64,000 nt of DNA from Anaerolineaceae bacterium (lineage in GTDB: Bacteria; Chloroflexota; Anaerolineae; Aggregatilineales; Phototrophicaceae). The stretch is from the NCBI GenBank assembly GCA_002699585.1, contig PABP01000038.1:930001-994000 (forward strand). The letters run 5' to 3'. The position numbers and the translations under genes were made by a program. This document shows, one piece after another, positions 50,862-59,294 of the stretch; position 1 is the stretch's first letter, and every line of letters begins with the position of its first letter. The notes under the pieces were generated by a model that worked only from the letters and a program-made list of their open reading frames with translations, was not told where the DNA came from and ran no database searches.

Positions 50862-52685
50862 ATGTTATTGTTCATCGTGTTCGTCGTCGGCGCGGTCATT
50901 ATCGGGGCCGGAGCGATGCTCTCCCCAGCTTGGCCCACCTCACAACCTCGTATTGGCCTCAGCTCGGCCTTTAGTCTGGCGCTGTTGGTCGGCGGTGCGG
51001 TGTGGTGGTCTTCCATGTTCACCTGGCAAACGCTGGTCATCGACTACATGATGTTCGCGCTGGTATCGTTTGTGGTGCTGGGCGGGACGCTCAGTGGGGC
51101 GCAGGCCCGCGCAGAAGAACGCGGGGAAGAACTCGAAGACCAGGACATGGGCTGGCCGGGTCCGCAAGACCTGCTCTTTCTGGCATTGGTCGGGATTGTG
51201 GCCGTGCTGCCGCTGATCTTGACGCCCATGCCCCCCGGATTTGGCTCAGCGGAAACGGGATACCTGACGGTGACGGCTAAACTGGGCGGCACGTTGGAGA
51301 CATTAGCCCCGTTCCACCCGGAGGTACATTATCTGCACCCACCGGGCTACCCAGCGATTGTGGCTTACCTCAGCGCCCAAATGAAGCAACCGATTCCACT
51401 GGTGATGTTCGCGCTGGGGTCGGTGCTGGTAATGATCGCATCCTGGGGTGCTTATGACCTGGGCAGCGAAATTGAGGATAAGCGCCTGGGACGTGCGCTA
51501 ATTGTGGCGCTGCTGATTGGCCTGGGAATGTTGCGCACCTTCCTGGGAGGTGACTTCACGCTGTTGATGGGCCTCGCCTTCGGCATCGCGGCGATTGCAT
51601 TCCTGATGCGCACTACGCGCAGTGTGAATCGTATTGACGCCCTGGGAGGTGGCCTGATGATGGGCGCGACCTTCCTCGCCAGCTTCGAGATGGGCATTGT
51701 GCTGCTGCTGGGCTATATTGCCCTGCTGATCGCTATGGCGCTGGTAGGACGCGAGCAAGTCTCTGGCAAGACCTGGCTGATGATGACGGTCGGTGTGCTG
51801 GCAGGGCTGGCCTTTGGCATTGGCCCCTGGGTAGCTCGTAACTGGGATTTACTCACCACCGTCAACCGTTCGGCGGCTGCCGCTGACCTGAGCACTTTCC
51901 TGGCATTTAACGTCATTTTGCTGCCGCTGGCGCTGGTGGGCCTATGGGCGGCCTGGGTAAGCCATACACAGCGGGTACGTTGGGCGACTGTCGTCAGCGT
52001 CATCTGGCTGATATTGATCCTCGACGTGGCTGTAATTGGCATCCTGCCGAGTGTGCTGCCGATGATCCGGCGGCTGATTGGCCCGAACGCGCTGGCCCAA
52101 CTGGGCGCGATGATCCCACTGGCGATCCTGGGCGGGATTGGCGTGCTGTGGCTGTGGGAACGTGTTCCAGCGGGTTGGCGCAGTCTGATGCGCAACCGCG
52201 TTTATTGGATTGGCGGCGCGGCGGCGGCAGTGCTGGCATTGGTCATCATCGCCTCTGATAGCACCTGGGACTTCCTGAACAATACGCTGGACTTACCTGC
52301 AGTTGCCAGTACCCCAGCGGAAACAGAAGCCGCCTTATGGGCTTATGACAATCTGCCTGCTGATGCCCGCATCCTGACAGAAGATGATCTAGTTTGGTTG
52401 CCTGTGCTGGCAGAACGTGATGCATCCTCAGCATTCATCGTTGCCGAATCGGCCAATGTGCCGGACGCGATCATCCAATTAACCGATGATGATACGCTGA
52501 CGAGCTTCCTGGCGGACCTGGACACGGCACAGGCATCCGACCTGACGAGCGAAGGCTGGACGCATGTCGTCACCACGCTGCCGGATGACAGCCTGGGCGT
52601 TACGGTGTCTGAGCTAGACGAAAGCCCGGTCCTGAGCTTGAAGTATGATGTCGACGGGGTGCAGGTATGGGAGATTACACCGTAG
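50862..52685 (+). CDS. Large polytopic membrane protein, GT-C glycosyltransferase-like
   Basis: A 607-residue protein with about 12-13 membrane segments over the first 470 residues, then a soluble C-terminal domain of about 130 residues (ETEAALWAYDNLPADARILTED onward). An early extracytoplasmic loop carries PMPPGFGSAETGYLT and HPEVHYLHPPGYPA, recalling the first loop of GT-C transferases, where acidic residues are catalytic; the exact site is not clear. It may transfer sugars from lipid carriers. Confidence 0.7.
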   Translation: MLLFIVFVVGAVIIGAGAMLSPAWPTSQPRIGLSSAFSLALLVGGAVWWSSMFTWQTLVIDYMMFALVSFVVLGGTLSGAQARAEERGEELEDQDMGWPGPQDLLFLALVGIVAVLPLILTPMPPGFGSAETGYLTVTAKLGGTLETLAPFHPEVHYLHPPGYPAIVAYLSAQMKQPIPLVMFALGSVLVMIASWGAYDLGSEIEDKRLGRALIVALLIGLGMLRTFLGGDFTLLMGLAFGIAAIAFLMRTTRSVNRIDALGGGLMMGATFLASFEMGIVLLLGYIALLIAMALVGREQVSGKTWLMMTVGVLAGLAFGIGPWVARNWDLLTTVNRSAAAADLSTFLAFNVILLPLALVGLWAAWVSHTQRVRWATVVSVIWLILILDVAVIGILPSVLPMIRRLIGPNALAQLGAMIPLAILGGIGVLWLWERVPAGWRSLMRNRVYWIGGAAAAVLALVIIASDSTWDFLNNTLDLPAVASTPAETEAALWAYDNLPADARILTEDDLVWLPVLAERDASSAFIVAESANVPDAIIQLTDDDTLTSFLADLDTAQASDLTSEGWTHVVTTLPDDSLGVTVSELDESPVLSLKYDVDGVQVWEITP

Positions 52686-52701
52686 GCTGAGCAATAAACC
52701 A

Positions 52702-52741
52702 GACCCCTATCCTCAATTCCTTTCCCCATGAGGGGCAAGGA
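52702..52741 (-). repeat. Repeat C copy 4 (degenerate)
   Basis: Read on the minus strand it gives CCTTGCCCCTCATGGGGAAAGG and then ATTGAGGATAGGGGTCT, a decayed version of repeat C. It starts 17 nt after the membrane-protein stop. Confidence 0.55.
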
Positions 52742-52922
52742 TGCCTTGCTCATTAATTTGGTAGCACGTACACGACATTCTAAGCAGAGGTCACATCCCT
52801 AAAACGCGCCTTATCTCTATCTCGTCGATAGACTGTTGAGGCATTCCCCCAAAAATTGAGGGTAAGGCGTGGCAAAAGGCTCTTACAATGGGATTGTAAG
52901 ATTAATCTATGTGGGAGCCATC

Positions 52923-54431
52923 ATGAGCGTGATCCGCAGCCTCGCGCCAAAAAAATGCCCGAATTGTGACGCACCGAAGAGCCTGTTCGTCGATGATGAC
53001 CGCAAGCTGACCTGCCGCCTGTGTGGCTGGAAAGAAGGCCAAACCGAAGACGAGAAGGCTCCACCACCCCCACAGCGCAAGAAGATGGACTGGCCACTAT
53101 CCTATGGCACGATCCATCCGGGGCGTGTCGAAACCTGGACGCAGGCCAAGTTCAACAGTGGCATTGATGCTGTGCGTCAGGAGCGCTACGACGATGCGAT
53201 TCGCTCGTTTGAGCAGGCGGTGGATAACCAGCATGACTTTTTAGATGGGCATCTGTGGCTGGCACGTCTGCACGATGAGCCTGACCTCAAACGCAAACAC
53301 TATGGTGTGATCGTCGCCTACCAGCCCAACCACGAAGAAGCTATCCGCGAACTGATGGTCCTCAATGGCCAACTAACAAAAGAAGAAGCCAACCGCACTG
53401 TTGAAGGCCAGGAGCAAGTGGTGGTGGCCGTCGATAGCCCGGTGAAGGCCACTGCCGCCACGATTCAATGCTCGGAGTGTGGCAGCAGCGATATGCGCCA
53501 CTTTGAAGGTGAGCCATTCGCGACCTGCAACACTTGCGGCCATCGGGAGCGGGTCGGCCATGGCGACTACGGCATGAAAAGCTTCACCATGTCGATCCTG
53601 AAGCAGCGCGGCCAAACGGCCAAGTGGGATGTCGGCGAGCGATTGCTGCACTGCAACAATTGCAGCGCCCAGCGCACCGTCACCGCCGAAACGCTCAACC
53701 AGGAGTGCCCTTTCTGTGGCAGCAAGCAGGTGATCGTCAAGGATGCGCTCGACAGCTTTGTGCAGCCGGATGGCCTGATCCCCTTCCATGTGGATAAAGC
53801 ATTCGCCGAGGATGCCATCTGGAAAGCGGCGGAAAGTGGCGTCGAGAAGTTAAAAGGCTTTTTCGTCAATAACAAGGTCCGGCAGACGCTGGTCAATGGC
53901 GTTTATTTGCCTTTCTGGTATTTCGATACGGTCTGGAGCGTGAAGCGGGTCATCAAGCCCAAGAATGATTCGATCTATGATTCCAGCACCCTCAGTGCGA
54001 TACAACGCAGCGTCCGCACGGAAGAAATGACCGAAGCAGAGAACAACTGGCCTGTAGCGGCCTTCACATCGCCCAGCCCCAAGCTGGTCAATCGGTTGGG
54101 GCGCTTTATGGTCGATCAGGTGCAGTCCTATGATGCGCGGCTGCTAGGTGAACACGCCGCCGAAATCTACTCGAAGGATTTTCAGAAAGCTTCTCTACAA
54201 GCGCGGAACCAGTTGGTCAAGCTATTGCGGAACCAACACGGCACCCAGCCATTCGGTGACGAGGAAGTCACCGTCACGCCCATGCTGACGCAGATGCAGT
54301 TCCGGCTGGTGCTGGCCCCGGTGTGGGTGGTCACGATCATCGAAGCTGACGGGGATGTGCGTCCCGGTCTGGTACATGGCCAAACCGGGAAAGCGGTACT
54401 CGGCAAAGCGAGGAAACCCGAATTGGCTTAA
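52923..54431 (+). CDS. Protein with three zinc ribbons and a TPR-like segment
   Basis: A 502-residue cytoplasmic protein. Three zinc ribbons are seen: Cys12/15/31/34, Cys183/186/202/205 and Cys244/247/262/265. Between the first two is a TPR-like helical pair (FNSGIDAVRQERYDDAIRSFEQAV near 77-100). The C-terminal half is a beta-rich domain (GVYLPFWYFDTVW, MQFRLVLAPVWVVTIIEAD). It could be a nucleic-acid- or protein-binding adaptor; no family name is certain. The ATG at 52923 has GGGAG upstream. Its stop overlaps the convergent SDR's stop in the shared bases TTAA. Confidence 0.8.
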   Translation: MSVIRSLAPKKCPNCDAPKSLFVDDDRKLTCRLCGWKEGQTEDEKAPPPPQRKKMDWPLSYGTIHPGRVETWTQAKFNSGIDAVRQERYDDAIRSFEQAVDNQHDFLDGHLWLARLHDEPDLKRKHYGVIVAYQPNHEEAIRELMVLNGQLTKEEANRTVEGQEQVVVAVDSPVKATAATIQCSECGSSDMRHFEGEPFATCNTCGHRERVGHGDYGMKSFTMSILKQRGQTAKWDVGERLLHCNNCSAQRTVTAETLNQECPFCGSKQVIVKDALDSFVQPDGLIPFHVDKAFAEDAIWKAAESGVEKLKGFFVNNKVRQTLVNGVYLPFWYFDTVWSVKRVIKPKNDSIYDSSTLSAIQRSVRTEEMTEAENNWPVAAFTSPSPKLVNRLGRFMVDQVQSYDARLLGEHAAEIYSKDFQKASLQARNQLVKLLRNQHGTQPFGDEEVTVTPMLTQMQFRLVLAPVWVVTIIEADGDVRPGLVHGQTGKAVLGKARKPELA

Positions 54432-55378
54432 ACAGCCACCATAGCGGGTTGCAATTCATCATAGGTGACGCCCGTCAGGTCAGCCGAGATGGCCCACAGG
54501 CGGGCAGCATCACGTTCATTGAGGGCCGCATCCGTCGGTTTTTCTTCCTTGGGATAGCCGCGCATGCTCATAAATGACGGTCCATAGTATTTGCCGCCTT
54601 CTGCCTGGGGTGACGTTCCGGCATAGAGCTGGGGCAAGGCCCCCATCGCCTGGGATTGTGACATGACTGGCATCAATACGCTGTAGAGCGCACGCTCGAA
54701 TACGTTACCGGAGGCATCGGCTGTGTTGGATTGCAGATTGGTGTTGGACAAACCTGGATGAGCGGCCATGCTGCGCGTGGATGATCCGTTCGCCACCAAT
54801 AAGCGATTGAGTTCGTTGGCGAAGAGGATGTTGGCTAGCTTGCTCTGGCCGTAAGCAACATACCGTGAATAGGATTTTTCGCTCATTAGATCATCGAAGT
54901 TGATGCCACTGACTGTCCGATGTGCACCACTGCTTACGGATACCACACGGCTGTTGGGTGTCGATAGCAATTTGGGCAGCAGCAAGCCCGTCAGGGCGAA
55001 GTGCCCCAGGTGGTTGGTGCCAAACTGCATTTCAAAGCCATCCGCTGTCTGGCTCTGGGGGACGGCCATTACACCAGCGTTGTTATACAACTGGTCGAGG
55101 CGGTCATAGCGGCTGTTGAAAGCCTGGGCGAATTCACGGACAGATGCCAGGTTAGCCAGGTCAAGCTGCATGACGTCGATGGTGGCGTTGGGCACTTGCT
55201 TGAGAATGTCCGCGCGGGCTTTTTCGCCCTTTTGTATGCTGCGGCTGGTCATCACAACATGGGCATTTTTACGAGCGAGCGCCAGGGCAGTTTCATAGCC
55301 CAGGCCGCTGTTGGCCCCGGTGATGACGATGACTTTGCCTGTTTGATCGGGTATGTCGTTGGCGGTCCAGTTAGCCAT
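54428..55378 (-). CDS. Short-chain dehydrogenase/reductase (retinol dehydrogenase-like)
   Basis: A 316-residue classical SDR. TGANSGLG binds the cofactor near 20-27, YNNAGVM is near 97, VSVSSGAH contributes the serine, and YxxxK is in YVAYGQSKLAN. The long form resembles retinol/WW-domain or protochlorophyllide reductase-type SDRs. TetR lies upstream on the same strand. A perfect 20-nt palindrome (55453-55472), identical to the core of the tetR operator, lies 75 nt before this start, so TetR likely controls it. Confidence 0.92.
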   Translation of the reverse strand: MANWTANDIPDQTGKVIVITGANSGLGYETALALARKNAHVVMTSRSIQKGEKARADILKQVPNATIDVMQLDLANLASVREFAQAFNSRYDRLDQLYNNAGVMAVPQSQTADGFEMQFGTNHLGHFALTGLLLPKLLSTPNSRVVSVSSGAHRTVSGINFDDLMSEKSYSRYVAYGQSKLANILFANELNRLLVANGSSTRSMAAHPGLSNTNLQSNTADASGNVFERALYSVLMPVMSQSQAMGALPQLYAGTSPQAEGGKYYGPSFMSMRGYPKEEKPTDAALNERDAARLWAISADLTGVTYDELQPAMVAV

Positions 55379-55452
55379 AATGTTTTGACTCCTCTATTTG
55401 CTTACGATTGTCGGATTCATTACGTCTGCATCGCGTAAAATTACCATGAGTG

Positions 55453-55472
55453 TTGAATGAACGTTCATTCAA
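55453..55472. promoter_or_regulatory. TetR operator upstream of the SDR gene
   Basis: A perfect 20-nt palindrome, TTGAATGAACGTTCATTCAA, in the tetR-SDR gap. The same 20 nt occur at 56075-56094 over the tetR start. Confidence 0.8.
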
Positions 55473-55493
55473 TACAGATCAAAAAAAGAGCCA

Positions 55494-56090
55494 TCACCGG
55501 GCGATGGCCGCGAGGCAGGCTTCAGCCACAGCCAGAAGCTCATCTTCGGTCAGGAATAGGCTGCCTTTGATCTGCTGTTTGGCCAAGCCAGCGGCAACAT
55601 GCATCGTCAGCTCATGAATCACCGGGAACGGCAAGTCTTTGACATAGCCCTTGGCCTGCGCTTCATCAATCAGTTGAACCAGCCAAGCATACTTCGCCAA
55701 CAGGTCTTCGTTTTCCTCAAACTGCGGGTATGGGGAATTTTCGTACTGCTCGATGAAGCGGGTTTGCTGTGGGTGGCGCACATAATAATGATAACTGTTC
55801 AGCCAGAGCGTGATGAAACTATCCGGCCAGGGGGCATCCTGAGGATTGCCAATCATCATCGCTTCTAACAGATGCTCTTTGATATGCACATAAAGCGCCT
55901 GAATGAGGTCGTCTTTATCAGCGAAGTAGTGATAGATGATGCCGGCACTGACGCCGGATTGTTTGGCAATTTTGGAAATGGGCGCACCATGAAAACCATG
56001 CTCGGAAATGAGATCGAGCGTGGCATTGAGTATAGCGGTGCGTTTTTCGACTTCGGTCACGGCGTCACACTTTATTGAATGAACGTTCAT
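55494..56090 (-). CDS. TetR-family transcriptional regulator
   Basis: A repressor of up to 198 residues. The HTH (ISEHGFHGAPISKIAKQSGVSAG then IIYHYFADKDDLIQALY) is a standard TetR head; the rest is a ligand-binding helical domain, with YHYYVRHPQQTRFIEQYENS near 90-110. With the ATG at 56090 the operator (56073-56096) overlaps the first six codons, so a GTG at 56057 may be the real start, although neither has an SD. It likely represses itself and the SDR gene. The inducer is unknown. Confidence 0.9.
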   Translation of the reverse strand: MNVHSIKCDAVTEVEKRTAILNATLDLISEHGFHGAPISKIAKQSGVSAGIIYHYFADKDDLIQALYVHIKEHLLEAMMIGNPQDAPWPDSFITLWLNSYHYYVRHPQQTRFIEQYENSPYPQFEENEDLLAKYAWLVQLIDEAQAKGYVKDLPFPVIHELTMHVAAGLAKQQIKGSLFLTEDELLAVAEACLAAIAR

Positions 56091-56096
56091 TCAATA
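56073..56096. promoter_or_regulatory. TetR auto-operator
   Basis: A perfect 24-nt palindrome containing the 20-nt core found upstream of the SDR gene. It covers the possible ATG of tetR. Confidence 0.8.
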
Positions 56097-56309
56097 TAGC
56101 GATAAGGGGGATTGCTGTCAAGATGGGCTGATAAGAAACCGCTAAAGTAGCTAGGCAAAACCCCAAACGGCATTTATGCCAGATTGCCTATTTGCACGGT
56201 CGGCAGGGTGATAGCATAATAAGCATGCGCACCTCATAAACGCATTTCTAACTTGGATTTCTAACAAAGGTGCCTTTACAAAACAGATTTCACCCTTTGG
56301 GAGCGCCCA

Positions 56310-57248
56310 TTGTTTTCTCGCATACAGATTTTAGGGATTGTGCTGCTGGTCATGGCACTGGCAGGTTGTTCCGGTGAACCGGCTGCCGCCAACGACCCAG
56401 CCCAACAAACGGATTTACAGACCGTCGCCGATGGCAGCGATCAACAGCAGCAAGCTCAGCCGACATCTGCTGATACTGGCAGTACAAGCCAGGACAATAC
56501 GGAGCTGGTCGCGCGGGTGAATGACGTGCCGATCACTCAGGCGGAATATGAGGCAGAACTGGCTCGTCGTCTGAATAACAGCTCTGTATCCGACCCGCAG
56601 GCCGTCGCTAACCTCGTGTTGGATGCGTTGATCGAGCAGGAATTGATCGAGCAGGCCGCGCCTGTTTTGGGCGTCAGCGTGACTGACGAAGACGTGACTG
56701 CAGAAATTGCTGCTCTGCGCTCTGGGTTGAGCGATGAGGACTGGCAGGCAGCTATGGCCCTCAACGGTTACACCAACGAAGCCGATTTCGCGGAAGCCCA
56801 GCATGATGCCCTCATCGCGCAACGGGTGCGTGACGCGGTCCTTGGCCCGCTGACGGGTGATGTCATGCAGGTCCATGCGCGGCATATTGTGGTGCGGACC
56901 GAACAGCAAGCCAATGATATCCTGGCACGGCTGGAAGCTGGCGAAGCCTTCGAGACGTTGGCACAAAATTTAAGCATCGATGTAACCACCAAAGATCGGG
57001 GTGGCGATCTGGGCTGGTTCACGGCCAATGAGCTGATGGACGAGCGGCTTTCCGATGTGGCCTTTGGCCTGGAGCCGGGGCAAATCGCGGGACCGATCCC
57101 GACGCTAATTGGCTATCATATTATTCAGGTGATTGAACGCGCGGAGCGCCCGGTTGAGCCAGAACGCATGCCGCTGCTCATGGAAAACGCTTTCCTGAAC
57201 TGGCTGGATGGGCAATATCGGGCGGCCATTATCGAGCGTTATCAATAG
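56310..57248 (+). CDS. Parvulin-type peptidyl-prolyl isomerase lipoprotein (SurA/PrsA-like)
   Basis: A 312-residue lipoprotein. The signal ends in a lipobox, LAGC at about 17-20. A Gln/Ser/Thr linker leads to a SurA-N-like helical domain (VARVNDVPITQAEYEAEL onward), then the rotamase domain (VHARHIVVRTEQQANDILARLEAGEAFETLA, and DLGWFTANEL, GYHIIQVIERA). It assists folding of exported proteins. The start is a TTG at 56310 with GGGAG upstream. It is followed, after 170 nt, by the two linker proteins. Confidence 0.9.
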   Translation: MFSRIQILGIVLLVMALAGCSGEPAAANDPAQQTDLQTVADGSDQQQQAQPTSADTGSTSQDNTELVARVNDVPITQAEYEAELARRLNNSSVSDPQAVANLVLDALIEQELIEQAAPVLGVSVTDEDVTAEIAALRSGLSDEDWQAAMALNGYTNEADFAEAQHDALIAQRVRDAVLGPLTGDVMQVHARHIVVRTEQQANDILARLEAGEAFETLAQNLSIDVTTKDRGGDLGWFTANELMDERLSDVAFGLEPGQIAGPIPTLIGYHIIQVIERAERPVEPERMPLLMENAFLNWLDGQYRAAIIERYQ

Positions 57249-57418
57249 GCAACAGACAGAAAAAGCACGTATGACCCGATGCGCGTTATAATCATTGTCG
57301 ATTTTTCGGTGGCACAGTTTTGATAGTCACGCGACAATAACGTGATATGACGCCATAGCATGGCAATGCCTATCGCGGGATAAAACCAAAAGAGACATCC
57401 ACAAAAAGGACGTGGTTT

Positions 57419-58228
57419 ATGGGGGATCGGATCTTTAACTTCATCAGTGTGCTGGCCTTGCTCGCCTCGATATTGGTCATGGCAGGGGTTGCCTATGTGT
57501 TCACCCAACCCAATACGCGGCAAGAAGCGATCCAGCAGACCGAATTGGCCTTTTTGCCGCCAACGGCATTCCTGGCATCGCCAACACCATCGCAAGTCCC
57601 GACTGAAACGCCGATTCCGTCGCCGACCTTCCCGCCGACTTTTACGGCGACCTTTACAGAAACGCTCTCGCCAACGCCTTCAGAGACTTATACGCCGACT
57701 GTTACGCCGTCACCGACAATTACCAACACGGTGGGGCCAACCTTTACGCCCACTATCACTGAAACACCGACTATCACCGCCACGCCGAGCATTTCGCCGA
57801 CCTTCACACCCAGCATAACGCCGACTGGACCGACACCGATTCCGCCAGCTACCGTTTCGCCCTATCTGTTTAATCAGCGCGAGCCAACCCAGTTCGTGGC
57901 CAACTTCGCCAACGCTGCCGGGTGTTTGTGGCAAGGCATGGGCGGCGCGGTCTACACGCTGGATAATCAGCCCGTTCCGCTGGAATCCGGCTATCAAGTG
58001 CATGTGTTCAATGACCTGTTTGACCGTTACGTCAATGTGGGGTCGAACTCGCAGTATGGTGCGGCCAGTGGTTGGGAAATGGCGCTGGATACACAGCCCA
58101 ACAACCAGCTTTATTTCGTCGTGCTGGAAAGCTCGATTGGTACGGAGCTATCGCCGCGCATTCAGGTACAGTTCCCAGGTACCTGCGAGGGCAATACGGC
58201 ACTCATCAACTTCCGTCAGACGCGCTAA
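57419..58228 (+). CDS. Membrane-anchored Thr/Pro-rich protein, first of a paralogous pair
   Basis: A 269-residue protein. An N-terminal membrane helix (FISVLALLASILVMAGVAYVF) is followed by a stalk of about 90 residues of TP, TPT and SPT repeats (50-145) and a C-terminal domain (about 160-269) with GCLWQGMGG, ESGYQVHV, SGWEMAL and GTCEGNTALINF. The next gene carries a domain with the same cysteine, tryptophan and glycine pattern. AAGGAC precedes the ATG. It is probably surface-exposed; no catalytic motif is visible. Confidence 0.8.
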   Translation: MGDRIFNFISVLALLASILVMAGVAYVFTQPNTRQEAIQQTELAFLPPTAFLASPTPSQVPTETPIPSPTFPPTFTATFTETLSPTPSETYTPTVTPSPTITNTVGPTFTPTITETPTITATPSISPTFTPSITPTGPTPIPPATVSPYLFNQREPTQFVANFANAAGCLWQGMGGAVYTLDNQPVPLESGYQVHVFNDLFDRYVNVGSNSQYGAASGWEMALDTQPNNQLYFVVLESSIGTELSPRIQVQFPGTCEGNTALINFRQTR

Positions 58229-58236
58229 GGGCCAGC

Positions 58237-59088
58237 ATGAGCAATAAACGCAGGCGCAGCTTATTCCAGCGATCAACAGAAAACGACGCAGCAAAAGACA
58301 ATTCGGTCGATGAACCGGACTTCATGGACTGGCTGCCGGATGATGAGGAAGAAGCTGAAGATCTGGACCAATTGCGTGATAGCGACGCGGTCCGTCCGTT
58401 GAACATCACGCCGGAAGAAGAACGCTTCCCGCCTGTGGAAGTCCGGCCAACACCCATAACGGAGAGCACATTCTACAAGGATGCGGACCTGCATGAACCG
58501 CCGCCTATAGAATATGAGCCGGTCAAGTGGGGTACCAACCTGCTGGCGCTGCTGTTCCTGGTGGCGACGATTGGCATAATCCTGGCGCTTTTTATCGTGT
58601 GGCAAGACCCTTATAGCCAGCTCAATCCGTTCCCACCGCCGACGCGCTATGTGGAGATTACGGCAACGCCGGGGCCAACTGTCCCGGCAACTGCCACCGC
58701 CGCCCCAACTGTCGAGGTCGTTCAAAGCGCGTTTGCCTTCTCATTAGCGGGCGATGTCATCTACACGACCAATGGCAACGACAACGGCTGTGATTGGACG
58801 AGCATCGTGGGTACGGTACAGACGACCAGCGGCGAAGCCGTCGATGGCTACCGGGTGACGATTGATGACGGAACCAACGAGCAGGCAGTCTTTACCGGGA
58901 GTGCGCCACGACTCGGCCCTGGGGGTTGGGAACTGGTCTTGGGCGAAACGCTCATCAACAGCCAGTATGCGGTGCAGTTGACAGATGCGCGTGGTGAGGT
59001 GATGTCTGAGCCCCTGCTGGTCGATATGACGGGTGATTGTGCCCGCAACGTGGCTATCGTGAGTTGGCAGCAAAACAGCGAAAGTTAA
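58237..59088 (+). CDS. Membrane-anchored linker protein, second of a paralogous pair
   Basis: A 283-residue protein. The N-terminal 95 residues are charged and acidic (probably cytoplasmic), then comes a single membrane helix (LLALLFLVATIGIILALFIVW), a short Pro/Thr/Ala stalk and a C-terminal domain (about 180-283) with GCDWTSIVG, VDGYRVTI, GGWELVLG and GDCARNVAIVSW. These match the spacing in the previous gene's domain. AAGG spans the preceding stop codon, so translation is coupled. The two may form a complex across the membrane. Confidence 0.8.
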   Translation: MSNKRRRSLFQRSTENDAAKDNSVDEPDFMDWLPDDEEEAEDLDQLRDSDAVRPLNITPEEERFPPVEVRPTPITESTFYKDADLHEPPPIEYEPVKWGTNLLALLFLVATIGIILALFIVWQDPYSQLNPFPPPTRYVEITATPGPTVPATATAAPTVEVVQSAFAFSLAGDVIYTTNGNDNGCDWTSIVGTVQTTSGEAVDGYRVTIDDGTNEQAVFTGSAPRLGPGGWELVLGETLINSQYAVQLTDARGEVMSEPLLVDMTGDCARNVAIVSWQQNSES

Positions 59089-59101
59089 GATAGCTATTTG
59101 A

Positions 59102-59141
59102 TTTTGTCACCTTTTTTGCAAAAAAGGTGACACCAAAAAAC
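59102..59141. repeat. Repeat D copy 2: perfect 26-nt palindrome
   Basis: Identical over 40 nt to 689-728, with the palindrome at 59106-59131. It starts 14 nt after the stop codon of the 58237 gene and is followed by a repeat A element, as in copy 1. Confidence 0.85.
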
Positions 59142-59196
59142 GCTAAATTGAGACATCGATGGGTTTCATCTGTAGCATTTGTCGCAATAAAACTTT

Positions 59197-59216
59197 GGGC
59201 AAGACATATCTTGCCC
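59197..59216 (+). repeat. Repeat A copy 5
   Basis: A 20-nt near-palindrome (GGGCAAGA and TCTTGCCC ends) followed by CTAC, 55 nt after repeat D copy 2. Confidence 0.75.
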
Positions 59217-59294
59217 CTACAATCTACGCTCACTCGTAGAACCAAAATTCATCATCCGTCCTAAGTCAATACACGCTAGCAAGCACCCATAAAC

